Below, piece after piece: positions 1-13,200 of a stretch of DNA of 64,000 nucleotides. Numbering within the stretch: the first letter of the stretch is position 1; the number at the start of each line of letters is the position of its first letter. The notes beneath the pieces are model-generated. The model was not told where the DNA came from and ran no database searches. It saw only the letters and a program-made list of their open reading frames with translations. The DNA comes from Syngnathus acus (lineage: Eukaryota; Chordata; Actinopteri; Syngnathiformes; Syngnathidae), in contig NC_051092.1 in the NCBI RefSeq assembly GCF_901709675.1, positions 7,693,491 through 7,757,490 of the forward strand, in the 5' to 3' direction. A program made the position numbers and the translations under genes.

Positions 1-3000
1 GTGCAATTTGACCAGAGGAAAATACATTTTTAGATCAGCCATTTATAACCCCCGACAAACAACTTCTACTGCATGCCACATCTGGCATCGTCATATTTAT
101 AGTGGCGACAAAAATAAGAACATTTAAATCAAGTGCAGCCTTTTCTCAGAGCTCTTCTACGTCTACTGAGTGAAAGTCAAAGTGGAGTTTTCTTTCATCG
201 CATAAGCACATAAGAGCTTTCTGGCGTTAACAAACAAGCAGTCGTTCTCCCATGGAATTAGACATGGACTCGGTCCAAACTAGATGATCTCGCTCAGTCC
301 CTAATGCCTCTGAAAACAAAAGGGCCATTCTAGCTTGTTCAAACTCAATAGAGTGTGAATCAAAGACTTGTATGATATATGTACATAATTACTTGTGTCT
401 CTGATGGAGAGCGCTTAGCAAGCTAGAACAATGCATGTGTGAGGTTATCCTCACAATGTTGCATAGTATTTACACTGATGTTGTTAAGGATCTGAATTTT
501 TCTCTGAAATGCAACCTGACATTTGCCAAGGAACATTCCTCGATAAGGAGGTAGAAATAACTGAGGCAAACGATGCAGTGCCAGGTACTGTGTGTCAAGC
601 ATTTACAACCAGGTCAGTACCAAAAAAAAAAGAAAAGCTGCTAATGGAGCTTGCTATTCATGATTATTTAACAAATGTACAAAATCGTCATTAGAATCTA
701 GTATGCAGCCTCACTTCATGCCAAAGTTGATCATATCAACTTTCTTGCAGCTTGGATACAACTGTTCTCTCTCTATCGCAGTGACTCCCAGAATCCATTA
801 GTCCAAGGGGCATTAAACTATAAAGTGGGAAACACTCCCTTTCCTAACATATTACCTTGCTATTTGACAAATACATCTGGTGAGGCGGTTTTATGTGGAC
901 AAGATGTTTTGTTTATAGCCTCCGAGGAACATAACAGCTAAATTAGTTCCCATTTGGTGCAACATAGACACATAATCGGAGAAAAAAGGGGCTCCTCGCT
1001 TTACGATGCAGTTCTCCTCCCATGGAAGTGAAAAAAAATGAATTTGTACGCAAGTCGGTATGCACCGTAAACTATCACTCATGCAGTAGTGAAATCATAA
1101 TTAGAGTCTATTTGTGTGAAAAATAACACTTCAACACCAGAAGTATTAGGACTATTGAATATTTGTAGAATTGGTTTTCCAATCAATTATTCCGTAATTG
1201 TTAATGAATTAATCAACAATTTTCTTAGTGTATTGAAATATTTCCTCAGTTGCCATTTATTAAACCAATTATTTTAATTTATTTGTTGAATAAAAACAAC
1301 TAAATAAGAGCTAAGCAATATCCTAACAGTAAACCAACACCCACTAATTTATTTCTCTAACTCTCTGCAAGTGTTAAATTGCACTTCTACAACACAGAAA
1401 GATAATCACAACATCCTATATCCCTAGTGAGATATTTTTAGAACAAGCCCACAGCCACTTGTGTAATCCTTGTGGGTACCGTGTGTGCAGCATGTTGTTG
1501 ACCCTTACTTCAAATTGTATGAATGGTTGTTTTTTTTTTTTTTTTACATGTGCCCTGTGGTGACCCTTTCAGGAGTACACTATACGTCACAACGAAAAAT
1601 CCTCTGGAGAAGGCTTCAGCTCATCCTAACCAGGACAGCGCTTTGGAAAATAAATGGATGGAGGCTTAGATCACACATCCTAGAAATTTAAAAAAGGCAA
1701 GCCCAAGCTAGGCATTAATGACATTCAACACAAGGGCTGTAAAAAAACAGTTTTAAATTTTAATTGTTGAGGTGATGTATAATTCCGAGAACCACTTCCT
1801 AGTGTTAACCAGGATTTAAAAGAAACATACAGGTAATGTTAGGATGGATATGTCTATATTTTGTGCAAGTCAAAGCTGATCGCTATAATCTATGTAAATT
1901 TGCATAGCCATTTGATCATTTGTGTGATTACTTAATATTCAGACTCATACGTATCTCTTATTCAGTAGGACTGTTTTACTACAAGTAACTTTTTCCACCC
2001 CTGCCTTCCACGTTTCTGCACATTAGGACAATTCTGGCGGACTAAGTCAACTACAAGACTTGCATGTTACAAGAGAGGCAAGAGTAGGAGTGGATATTTT
2101 GGTGATATTAGCATCCAGGAGTAGTAAGGCCTATTAGAGTTACCACAGTGCAGCACAGTAATTTATTAATAAGGATTAATTCTTTATTAATAGGTCAAAT
2201 GTGGCACTAGTTAACTCGTGAGGACAGAGTGTGTATTAGTACATGAGTGTTAGGCGGATTGTTTTTCTATTTTGATACAAAGTGCGCAGGTTTGCCAATG
2301 AAATAAATACTCTTTTCAATGAAGCGAATTGACAAAGATGTCAAATGCATTTGTAGAGGAAATTGCACCAGCAACACTATTTGGAGTTGGCTGCACTTGA
2401 AGCTTTCAAAAGAAAAGTTAAACAACTGCGAGGAGCAAGACATGGAGCATCTGTCAGTTTGTTACAAACTACGTCATCATGTCTGAAGTTCATCATCCAC
2501 CGCTGCAGCGTCACACGCACGCACTTTGATAACTGGACAAACAACTGCGACGCCTTTCGCTCGCTCTCTCTCTCTCTCTTTCTCGCTTGTTTTCCTTTTA
2601 CTTACATTAGTTGCTAATTGTTAAAGATGTCCACTGGAAGGTCTGTGCTGCCAGCTTGATCGGTGTGTGTTTCTGCTTGTGTTTGTACCCCTCCTCACAC
2701 ATCTGGTCGCGAAAACGCGAGAGGACCTCCCCTCTCACTTCTCTACTCCACTCCAAGAAATTCCCTTTAGATGGAATTGTCAGTCGTACTCCGAAAGTTG
2801 CACATAAACACCAATGAGGCGTCAAAGTGTTCCTTCCTGCAAGTTGGTCCCTAGGTGACATCAATAGGAAGTTGGGACTCATGAGCGCGCGCTCCACTTT
2901 CAAACAACACGTGGTCCGCTGAGACTAGACGCAGGATTTGCAACAGCTGTGCACATGACATCCCGTTCAGCACGCACATACGCATGGTTGCAAAAAGTAA

Positions 3001-3420
3001 CTCTGATTTGAATGCAAAAAATGTGACAACAAACACACATTTACCTGGGAACAATCAGTGGTGGGAAATCACGAAACCAATACTTTTTTTTATTACACCA
3101 CGGATGATGGTCAACAAAAAAAGATGTCAAATTGTGAATTAAGAGGTAGGCTTATTTCTAATAATACCAAAATTTCAATTTCGGTATTATTAACAATTTG
3201 GAGAAAGTGACCCCTGTAACACAACCTAATTATTAGGTGTTAGGTCCTAACAGGTTTACAAGATAATTTAGATTGGAAATGAACAAAAGGCCCTTTTCCC
3301 ATGCTAATTCCAAACAATCGATTTTGAACAGCCCGTTCAGTAATTAATATTTTAAAAAATATATTTAATATGAATAATTTCAGGCTAAACTGACATAAAC
3401 TTTACTTTGTTCGCCTTCAT
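1..3420. other. Left flank without recognised gene
   Basis: I see no coding exon with homology or a consistent splice pattern here. The stretch is AT-rich. It holds a degenerate, reverse-oriented piece of the dispersed repeat described at 7563 (about 1594-1662, ending in the usual GGATGG tail) and a CT microsatellite near 2561-2585. A GC-richer patch at about 2440-2800 contains a TCGCGA core near 2706 and could be regulatory, but nothing there is decisive. Short open frames look like chance. Confidence 0.5.
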
Positions 3421-3429
3421 TTGAGACAC

Positions 3430-3608
3430 AAAACAGCTTCTGATTGGTTAGTTACCTGGATGTGGGCGTCTTGTGCCCGCTGTGTCTCTCCATTCTGTTG
3501 GCTCCATGGAAAGTTATGGGAATTTAGCGGGCGTGGGTAGAATTAATTATACAGTGCACCCGAGGGATCAACAGCAGAGAGACGGCATCGTTCGTCTGCG
3601 CGCTGCAG
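3430..3608 (+). promoter_or_regulatory. Promoter-like block with possible untranslated first exon
   Basis: Inside otherwise AT-rich DNA there is an inverted CCAAT box (ATTGG at 3443-3447), a GC/KLF-type box (GGGCGTGGG at 3529-3537), and a CG-rich stretch ending in CTGCAG before a GTAATT donor at 3609. This layout fits a plus-strand promoter with a short noncoding first exon. No downstream coding exon on this strand was found before 7.3 kb, so it could start a noncoding RNA, be an enhancer, or be chance. Confidence 0.3.
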
Positions 3609-3651
3609 GTAATTTCTTTTCCCACCTGCATGGTGATGTCACGCAACACAA

Positions 3652-3708
3652 ATGTAACAGGCAGCCAAGACCGCACACACTCAAAAAAACATTGGCTGCC
3701 TGTTACAT
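3652..3708. repeat. Perfect 17-bp inverted repeat (hairpin)
   Basis: The left arm at 3652-3668 reads ATGTAACAGGCAGCCAA, and 3692-3708 is its exact reverse complement. The loop is 23 nt. No transposon ends or target duplications were recognised around it. It starts 43 nt after the candidate donor at 3609. The stem is shorter than a typical pre-miRNA stem. Function unknown. Confidence 0.8.
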
Positions 3709-6511
3709 GTATTCAAAGTACAACGTACAATTCATATAACCTGGTCAACTTCATATATAATAGATTACTTCATGTTGAAATAACAAGTCATCACGTTTAT
3801 ATGCTGACACTGCAAAAAAAATGGTGCAAAACATATTGAATGTGCTGCAGTGGCAATAACTCATGACGTAACAACCCGAGGTTCAAATCCACACTTTGGC
3901 TTTCCCGTGTAGAGTTAACATCGGTACATGCATGGGTTTTCTTCGAATAGACAAAACCAAAACAAAAAAAGGAACATGGGTGTCCGTCCAGCTGTAAAAG
4001 CATGAAAGTTTAAGTACATTTTTGCTCATCACAAAAAAAAACAGTCCTTGAGGGGATGGAAAATAAAATAAATAAAGTAGAAATAAATAAAAGTAATGTA
4101 ACATCGAATAGACTTTCATCATCCTTGGAAATAAGAGAGCATCCAACCTTCTCAACAGGATTACACAAGGCAAGTAAATTTACATAATATAAAATCACTT
4201 CAGTCAGATTCGGATTCTTTATCTTAGTAACAAATCGGACGTGCATTTTTTACATTTTCCCTGCAGGTTGTTGCCTTCTATCCTCGTCTGTTGAAACGTT
4301 GTTCTTTCATCGCTACAACTAAAATGAGAGCCAAATAGGGTAACAAATCCCATCCTAGATCAAGACAGGTGCTGAAAAATGACCATGTTCGAAACATGCA
4401 GTAGTCACTCCTTAACTTTCAGACAACCACGAAGTGGCCCCACTCCTATAACCATCACAAAACAGGACTAAGGTGTTCTTGAGCAAGGCATCTAAATCCA
4501 GTTTTCTCTCTGCCGCCAGCATTAGTGTGTGAATAATTCTGAAGGCTGTCCTCGCTACTAGGGCCAGTTAAATGCGGTAGGTAAGGTGAAAATAGCAGGC
4601 TTTCAATAAAATAGATTTATGAAAATAACACAAAATGAATCATTGATGAATCAAGATGAGACAGTGCTTAAAGATTTACTGATGTTTGATAAATAAATAC
4701 AGCCACACAAAGAGAATCTTGGTCATTTGCAAGCACAGAGCAGAAAGAGAGAGAGAGAGAAAACAGAGATGTCTTGGTGAACCACGTTTGCATGTCTTGA
4801 TACTTGCATACTTTGTATGTTTTGCTCGTAGTACTTTAAATGATAGGATTGCATGACTAGGTCCAATTTAAACACCGCAGTCCTAGTGTAATCTCACTCT
4901 CCACATAAATCAGACCAATCCTGGCTCTGTCTGTTTAGGATTGTTGTGTCCAATGATCTTTATGGATCCCAAGATAATCATTCCTTCTAAGGGCCTGATG
5001 GCAGGTGAGCAGTAACTATGACATGCCGCTTATGCAGATATTAAATCAGACCAGCACTGAGAAGGAAGATACATACACTGTAAGAACAAAACTACAAAGG
5101 TTGTAAATATGAGAGTTGGTCTCGCTTTTGCATCTAAAGCAACTTTTCGAAAGATTTTAGTGTGCATGTGTGGGGAATAACTGTGCATTCAGCCAAAAGA
5201 ACATTTCTAATGTGGAAAGTCATTATTGTTGGACAATTGTGTCAAGTTTAGGTCAAGGCTCTCCTGTTCTTCCACACAGAGATATGTTCCCATAAAGTTG
5301 GAAGCATACAAGAGGTAAAATGAAAGGACAACGAAGGAATTTCCAGTGCCTTCTTGTAACATTTTATAGAATTGAGCTTCCTATACTTGCCGCCTGAATG
5401 TCGCGTGATGATGTGGTAGGACCTTCACGGCTGGATGCTTCTGATAAGACTTCAACCATCCAACCGCAACACACACACATATGTGTTTCTCATCCCACAA
5501 ATGTCTGAAATATCGTCAGTGAATTGAATACATCTGCCAAGGACAAATACCGTAAACTTCCAAAGACAAAGTGCAGAACATTTTGCCTTGTTTAGTAATC
5601 TGTCAGTCAGGACACTCCTTCCTAAACACGGTTTTCTTCTATCAATGCTTTGTTTCTGTTTCCAGCAGGTTATCTTCGAGCCAGTCTGAGAGAGGGTCCG
5701 TTGCTAGGAGAACCACAGCAACACCTGGAGGGAACCCAGGGTTGTAAAAGTGAAGAGAAGAGCCTGCTCTGAGTGCAACATGGAGAGATCACTGGGAGGA
5801 GGCATTTGAAATGAGCGATGTCAGGATTGTTTTTATAAGATGGACATACCAGTTGATCCCCTCCAAGCTATTGACCGGCTTAGCGAAAGACTTTAAAAGG
5901 GGAGTAAATGGGGTGTAACACTCAATGAGCAAGGAGTGAGAGTTGCATAGCAGCGCAGTTATATAAGACAGGGAGTGAGGAAAATGGACAAGATGAAGTG
6001 GCCATGAAGAGAGGTCAGAGACAGCAACAACAGACTGAGAGAGAAACAAGAGGAAGCAGTCAAGACTTCAGACAGGGATGTTGTTTTATCAAGTTCACTT
6101 TGTCGCCTGCTTCTTTCTCCCATTCCAAAATACACGATGACATCACACCGAGCATGGGAAACTGCACCAAGCAATACACAGCTTCAACAATATCTCGTTG
6201 ATATCTTCTTAGTTTGCTGCCATTAAATAAATTCATCTTTTGAGAATGATCTGTCCAACTCGCAAAGTGGATGGAAGAAATTTACAATACAGAAGCCTAG
6301 TGGCCATGGTAAATATTTACCAGAAAGACAAATGAATCAATTAAAAAGGTGGTATTCAGAACCATTTCTGACTCCGTTTGTATATTTTGTCAATGCAGGC
6401 ATAAGTCTGGAAACATATGTAAGCCAGTTTGCTAACCTCAATTTATGGAAATGAATGAAAATCAAAACAAAGCAAACTCAAAGCACACTTTTACAACAAC
6501 CACAAACATGG
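3709..6511. other. Gene-free stretch left of the BANP 3'UTR
   Basis: No exon, RNA gene or complete mobile element was recognised. There is a (GA) run near 4747-4760 and scattered AT-rich tracts. Near 4465-4500 is a piece (GAGCAAGGCA) of a teleost dispersed repeat, seen again near 33910. Confidence 0.4.
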
Positions 6512-6517
6512 TTTATT
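6512..6517 (-). terminator. BANP: Candidate BANP poly(A) signal
   Basis: TTTATT on the plus strand is AATAAA on the BANP strand, about 780 nt past the BANP stop codon. The next 25 nt on that strand are rich in TG (TGTTTGTGGTTGTTGT), as expected of a cleavage downstream element. This implies a 3'UTR of roughly 0.8 kb. Inferred, not shown by transcripts. Confidence 0.5.
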
Positions 6518-6867
6518 CACATGAATGTATATTTCCCAAGACAAAGCTGGACATATTAACACCTTCAGGCTTTCCTTGGTGCTCTACAAGCCACTTATAC
6601 CGGCACCAGAGCCTGGATTTCATGGTCTACCTCTTTCAAAACAAAAGCATTTCTCCCAGCAAGCAACAAATAGATAAATCAAACAACAAACCAGAACAAT
6701 GTGGGAACATGAAGAGGCAAGTGAAGGGAGGAGGCTCCCAGCCAAGAGACAAAATATGGATTCAATTATGAAGACTGATAAAACAAACTTATCCCGAGAG
6801 TAGCGGTTCTCAGCAAAATTCAAGTGCCACCATAATGTCCAGAATTTTGATGAGAACATTAACATAC

Positions 6868-6884
6868 GGGGGGGGGGGGGGGGG
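6868..6884 (+). repeat. Poly-G run (17 G)
   Basis: A homopolymer of 17 G lies in the predicted BANP 3'UTR, where it reads as poly-C in the transcript. Its length may be unreliable in an assembly. Confidence 0.8.
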
Positions 6885-7297
6885 ACATAATAATGCGGGA
6901 CCCAGCCACTCAACTCTCCAACGTTGCTATTTTTCCTCATTGCAAAAACGTACGGGTATGTGCCGATGTGCTTCAACAGCAACCGCCCAGGATAGACAAT
7001 AATCCCGGTGTGGATTCCAGGGTGGGATGATTCCTCCTTCAGAAGAACGCACCAGCTGAAGACAGCAGCTGATTTTGAAGACTCACAGTCAAGTGCACGA
7101 TGAACATCTGCTTGGCAAGGGACAGCGTCAACAAAAAACTGGCTTGCTCACGCCGTTTTGGATTGACGTATGGGATTGGTTAAAACGGGTTTCTGACTTC
7201 AATGTCTGTCAGTTTGTCTGCTTACGCAGACCTCCGCCGCACCGTAGCGCTGTGTAAGCGGTTAACGTTTGGAGAGTCCAAAAAGCAGACGCCTCTC

Positions 7298-10200
7298 TCA
7301 GGTAGCCACAGAGCTGACGATTTGGACCACCTCGCCGTTCTCTCCCTGCATGGTATCCTTCACCTCCATGTCTGCTTGCAGGGCGGGGGCAAGCTCGGCA
7401 CCCTGGGATAAGCAAAAAACAGAGGGGAAAAAGATGTCTGAAATCTTATACATGATTTTGTATGAAATGCTTGATTTTTATAGGAAGTTGCAATTGCTAT
7501 GTGCAGCCGCCTGCCGTCAAGCTATAAAAATATAGTAGACGCAGGACACTGTCATGTTTTACAATACAAACCATCCATCCATTTTCTGTACCGCTTGACC
7601 CCCACAGGGGTCGCGGGCGTGCTGGAGCATATCCCAGCAGTCATCGGACAGTAGGCGGGGGACACTCTGAACTGGATGCCAGCCAATCACAGGGCACACA
7701 GAGATGAACAACCATCCGCACTCACACTTACAGGCAATTTGGAGTGCTCTATGGGCCTACCATGCATGTTTTTGGGAGGAAACCAGAGTGCCCGGAGAAA
7801 ACCCACGCGGGCACGGGGAGAACATGCAAACTCCACACAGGGAGGGCAGGAGGTGGAATCGAACCCGCACCCTCCTAACTGTGAGGCAGACGTGCTAACC
7901 AGTGCTCCACCGAGCCCAGGGATAGATTAGTGAGCTTTTTTAATTAATGCGAACTTAAATGAATTACGTTCTTAAACTTTATGTTCACTTGTTTCATCAT
8001 CTGGACATTTTGCATCATTATTAAAGCCAGCCCATATATTTCATTTGAATCCGGGACCCCCAAGGCGAAGGTTTCGAAAGAACATCTTATTTTGTAACGC
8101 TAGAGCAGAACAGAAATGGCAGACCACAGTGCTGGTTTTGTCCAACTACAGGACTAGCGTAGATATTGCAGAATGTCATTTTTTAGCTGGATCAATTTGA
8201 CAATGCTGACGACGTAAATTGTATTTGAATGCCCTCTGACTGTGGTTGGTATGTGCGTGCAAATCGTGATGACTGTCAGGAATGAGTCACTGCCGGGGGT
8301 TCCATCGAACACACCTGCAGGCTTTTTTCTCCCTGCACACTCCACACAGCTGCATCACAGCATGTCACATATTTTAAGCATTGCTTATTAAAGAGGCCAA
8401 GTAAAACTCACATGGATGATTTTCATTGAAAATCTCGGCTTCTGGCCATAATGAAGTATCGCAGCAAGGGCCTCGTTCTCCATTTGGAAGGATAACAATC
8501 TCATGGTTACACTTCTTCAAAGACTGTTCTGACATGATTTAATGATGATGTACATTTAGCTAGTGTGTTGGAACTCTATGGTAGCTGGGTTAGACTAAGC
8601 AGGGGGTAAGCAAGACAAAGATTTCTACAGATTATCGCCATCTTGAGGAAATTGTCTCGGATGTTGTGTGCGGCAGGGAAATTATCCAGTATAGAGAAAT
8701 ACAAATGCGGAGATAAATAAATCAAAATGTGAGTCATTTTGCAAGAACTTGTTTAAATGCTACCATGTGTTTGGAAACAGATGACAGTAATTCTCTCAAT
8801 TCCACACCGTTCAAAGAGATAGTATACAGTACATACCAGTGCTAAACTTTGGCTGAACTTTGAACTGTAAATCAGGAGTGTTTACAGTTTTTGACATAAA
8901 AACCAAACTGTCATACCACACTCTGTACCACTCAGCTCCCTTTGTGGCTCCCATCAGGTTGATTCATGCTTGAAACTTCATAGCAGTGTTTCAGTTTTTA
9001 TTCCCAGTTCAACCGCTGGAACATTGCTGTCAAGGATTTATTGGTTGGTTAGATCTAAAAATGCTCTGACTGAATGCACAATTGAATTACAAAAAAATAT
9101 AGTGGCCTTAAATTGAATAAAACCCTCGAACAATGTCTGATCAAAAGAGCCCAAGTAGTTAACAAGTTGTTTGCTTGACAGCGTCCATACCAAACTAGAA
9201 TCAAGCTCAAATGAAAGCAGACTGTTGAATGATCCAACAGCTTGATGTAGTTGCAAAAGAACAACCTAGAACGTCGTCAATCACTTGAGAAAACAAATAG
9301 TTGGATTGCTTGCCGTGGTGCAGTATTTGAAATACACTGCATGTGGTGGCAATCACACCGGGAACTATTTGCAATTTGGGTCTGAAACCTCCTGGACACT
9401 TTCAAACTGCGCCAGCAAATTGTTATTTATTTCGCATCAAGGTGGCAGTCATGCTTGACAAATTCTAAGCAGAGCAAAACTGTCTCGACATCAATGTAGG
9501 TATGATTCAAAAATCAGATGTAAGCCTTCTGTTGATTAAGAAACGACCCACAGTGGTTACAGAAATAATTTGAATCTGACAAAAGTATCAACATTTTTGT
9601 TAAAATCAACAAATGTAAATCGGACACCTCCTGTTTCACGATTTGGTAAAGTTCATATCTTTTATTAGTCAGTGCTCACTTTTTTTGTTTTTTATAATGA
9701 TGAACAAACATGCAATTTTGAGGGAGTGTCCAAACAAAAAAGTGTATTTCACAGAAAATCGCAGGAGACCCAATGAGATATGTATTTCTCTGCACAATAT
9801 GCAGCAGACGCCTCTTGATTTACCACTATGATGAGTTATTCAGAGACTTCGTATTCGTTTTGTGGTGCTTTCTTGCATCTCAGGAGGACATTGCTAATAT
9901 CGTTACAGACAAATGTAGCTTCAAGTTCCTTTATATCAACAAAATATCCCAGTTTATGAGTTGCTTGTCTGATTGATGGACTTTATTTGTTCGGTGATGT
10001 CTGTTGCATTAAGCTAGATGACTGTGGCCATATTAAAGCGTTGTTGTTTTGCTAGTAAAAGTATATAAAAACTGTGGATTTGCCTTTGTTGTTTTAGCGT
10101 TTTATTTTATTTTTTTGTTACTATTGTTTTGTTTTTTAACTAAAGACAACTAATTACGTGTTTATAAGTGTTAAGACGTTTTGTAGCTGGATTCAGTTAT

Positions 10201-13200
10201 TCCACTAAATAGTCCAAACCACTGGCAAGCATCAATTTGCATGTTAACTCACTAACACGGGCGCTATCAAGTTGTTGTTTTTTTAAACTGAGAGCTATTC
10301 CTCAGGTACTGATTGACGTGAAGAGCTAGCAGTTTGATAGACATTCCTGAAAATACATATTTGTGCAAATTACTATTAAGTCGATGTTATTGATAATTGT
10401 TTATGTCTGTAGAGTGCCATATTTTTGTGCAACCCATCAATTAAAGCTGAAAGTCAACACTTCATTCTCATGCGGATGGTTTTGTTTCAAATCTGTCACA
10501 CTCCTTAATACTTCTTGACCTAGCATTGTTTTCTGACATTACTGATTAAAACCGAGCATATTTCTCTGTGTAAAGGCAGACTTCGGGGAGAGTTTTCAAA
10601 ATAATACCGTTGGTGGACTTCTGAGCTCCACAAACTACTATTCGAGTTTATTATGAAGTCTTTATAAACCAAAGTGGATTGTGACTGATTTAGATGTGTT
10701 TACTCATGTACGCGGAATGTTACCCAGTTTCTGTTACTGTGTTACTAGGCAACTGTTTACACTGGGTACAAGTGACTCAACGAGTTTGCCGTGGGTGCTT
10801 TTTATTTACCTGCACTGCATCTGTGTGATCTGTGACGGGGGCAAGTTGAACATACTGCACTTGGATGTCAGGAGGGAGAGCGGCGCCCTCGACCGCTGCT
10901 GCAGCCCCTTCAGCCGACGCCACCGCTATAAGCTGAGCTCCTCGGAGTACCTACACATGGGGGACCAACAGATGGGGAGGGAGGGCAAAGAAACATCAAT
11001 GATGCGTCATCTGGCTTCAACTTTGGCCGAATAGTGTAACTGGTCTGAATAAAACAATACCCCTCATCAAGTTCATCCTGCAGAATGTGCAAAGCAGCAG
11101 ACTCACTTGTTATGATTGACAGTGTAGCACACACCAGAGGAAGAAATAAGAGCCTAATGAAAGCAAACAGCTGAATGCCTCATTTATGTTCAGTCTGATG
11201 TGTTTACATCTTTTAACTGACCACAGGTGTCAGAGTGGAAGTGAGTTGTGTCACATAAACATACAAACCAACTTTGCGGCAAAAGAAAGAATCACAGTTT
11301 TATGTGAAAGAGATACGAGTAGATTTCTGTGATAAACGATGACATTATTTCACATTTCAACTTATTCTGTCATTCGGTGGCTTGTGTTTAGAAAAAGTCT
11401 CATCCCAGTGGTTTCATCAAATGCTGCTTGCGTGATTATTCAGTGAAGTTTCTAAGAGGTCTGCTTCAAAGTGGCCTTCCAGCTGCACTCAGTGCAGACT
11501 TCTCCAATAGGCATTATAAAAGGCAGAAAAAAGAAACCTCATTTCCACACCGTCTCCCCAGTCTGATCTTTTTACTTTGAACTTGGATAGTTCTGGTTTA
11601 GTTAATTGTTTCACCAACCACCAGCTTGCTATGTCTTCAACAAAGTTTCGCCACAATTTCTGCTGCGTCATCACCACCACACACCAAACAAATCCAGGCA
11701 GCCTGATGGAAGTCATTTGTGTGCAAGTCTGCCTGACTAACAGGATAAAACAAGGGGGTTGACTGAGGTTGAGGCAGTCACACGCTTAACAAAAAACTGT
11801 TAGATCTGGGTTAAATGAGTCACATTTGATTGCCAATAACGGACTATTGATCAAAAGAAAATCTGTATGAAAGATTGGTGTGGGAGAGTTTTTGGAGTGG
11901 TAATGAATTTTCTGAGAAGAGTTGTTGACATTACATTTACGCAGTGACATGCTTTACGATTCTATTCTAAGCTAAGCTTCATTTCTTGTGGCTTTTGAAT
12001 TGTCAAAGCAAGAGCCAGTGTGGTGAAAAAAAGTGCCATTTTATGGATCCGTTAAGCCAATAATTCAGTCATGTGAGAACATGAAATGGGGAACCAGCTG
12101 TTTCAGTATTTCTTCACCCACTGAGACATAATGAAATCTTCACAGCTCTATTGCCAAGTCCTCTGCTTTGTTTCTACGGTTGTGTGGTGGAACAACATGA
12201 TCAGTGTATTATATAGCATTATTTTAATATTGAATTGTTATTGATTAACTTGAATTGAGCATATATTCAAGTTTCACTCTGCTGTCAATAAGATAAGAGA
12301 ACTTGGTCAACTAAAACTGAAGATTCTTTCTTCTAGAAGGGAGGATTGATTGATAAAGTTCTTAAACTGTCTTAAATCATCATAAGGTGCAAGTGGTTAT
12401 GTTTGGTCTGTGGCAGGTTCATGTAGATATTGTTTTTACAGTGGTCTTGATCCAGTCATGCATATCGTTGCTAGTTGCAAAACACTTGTTATACTCAGCT
12501 CGCTACTTCCATCTGAGAGTAGTTTGCATTCTCAGCTGTGTGAAGATGCAAACAGAGGCTGAGAAAAGCAGCTAGATTTGGAACACGAGAATCTTTGCAG
12601 GAAAGTCTCAGCAGCATATCCTGTCCTATGACTCATTGTGTAAGAACACGTGGTTTTCAGTAATCAGGTACAATGCTGTTAAATTGGGTTCAGTACTTGT
12701 TGGGCTGAAAATCAAATTCTAAACTGTGGCGTATGGCCTGCAACAATATAGATATATATTTAATTCATTTTCCCTTTTTTTAATCCATCTAAACCAGGGT
12801 TTTTTAAGTGGTTTTGTCCAAGGGACCACCATTGTAACGAAGAAGCAACTCGGGGACCGCTGCTTTGGTGGAATATTATTTCATTTTGGACTGAAGGAGG
12901 ATAGACCTATACAGGCTATTTATTTGCATTTGCACGTCTATTTGGGGAATCTCAGCTATATTATATTGGATGGGTAAATGATTCACAAAATTAGCTAGAA
13001 CACAAATAAAGTTGAAATAATCCAAAAATATATATTTTTTAAAAATGTTACAATTATTTTCCATTTCCAATTTCACGGACCACCTGCAATACCAATGCAG
13101 CCCACCAGTTGACAATCCCTGATCTAAGGCATTTGAGAACAGATTCTCATTTGCAATTGATTTTGAGAGATTTGAGTCCGTATGATAAATCAAATCAAAT

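Noticed and set aside
6620-6982. 120-codon open frame on the minus strand
   Set aside because: Its Pro-rich part is the translated 17-G run, and it lies in the predicted BANP 3'UTR.
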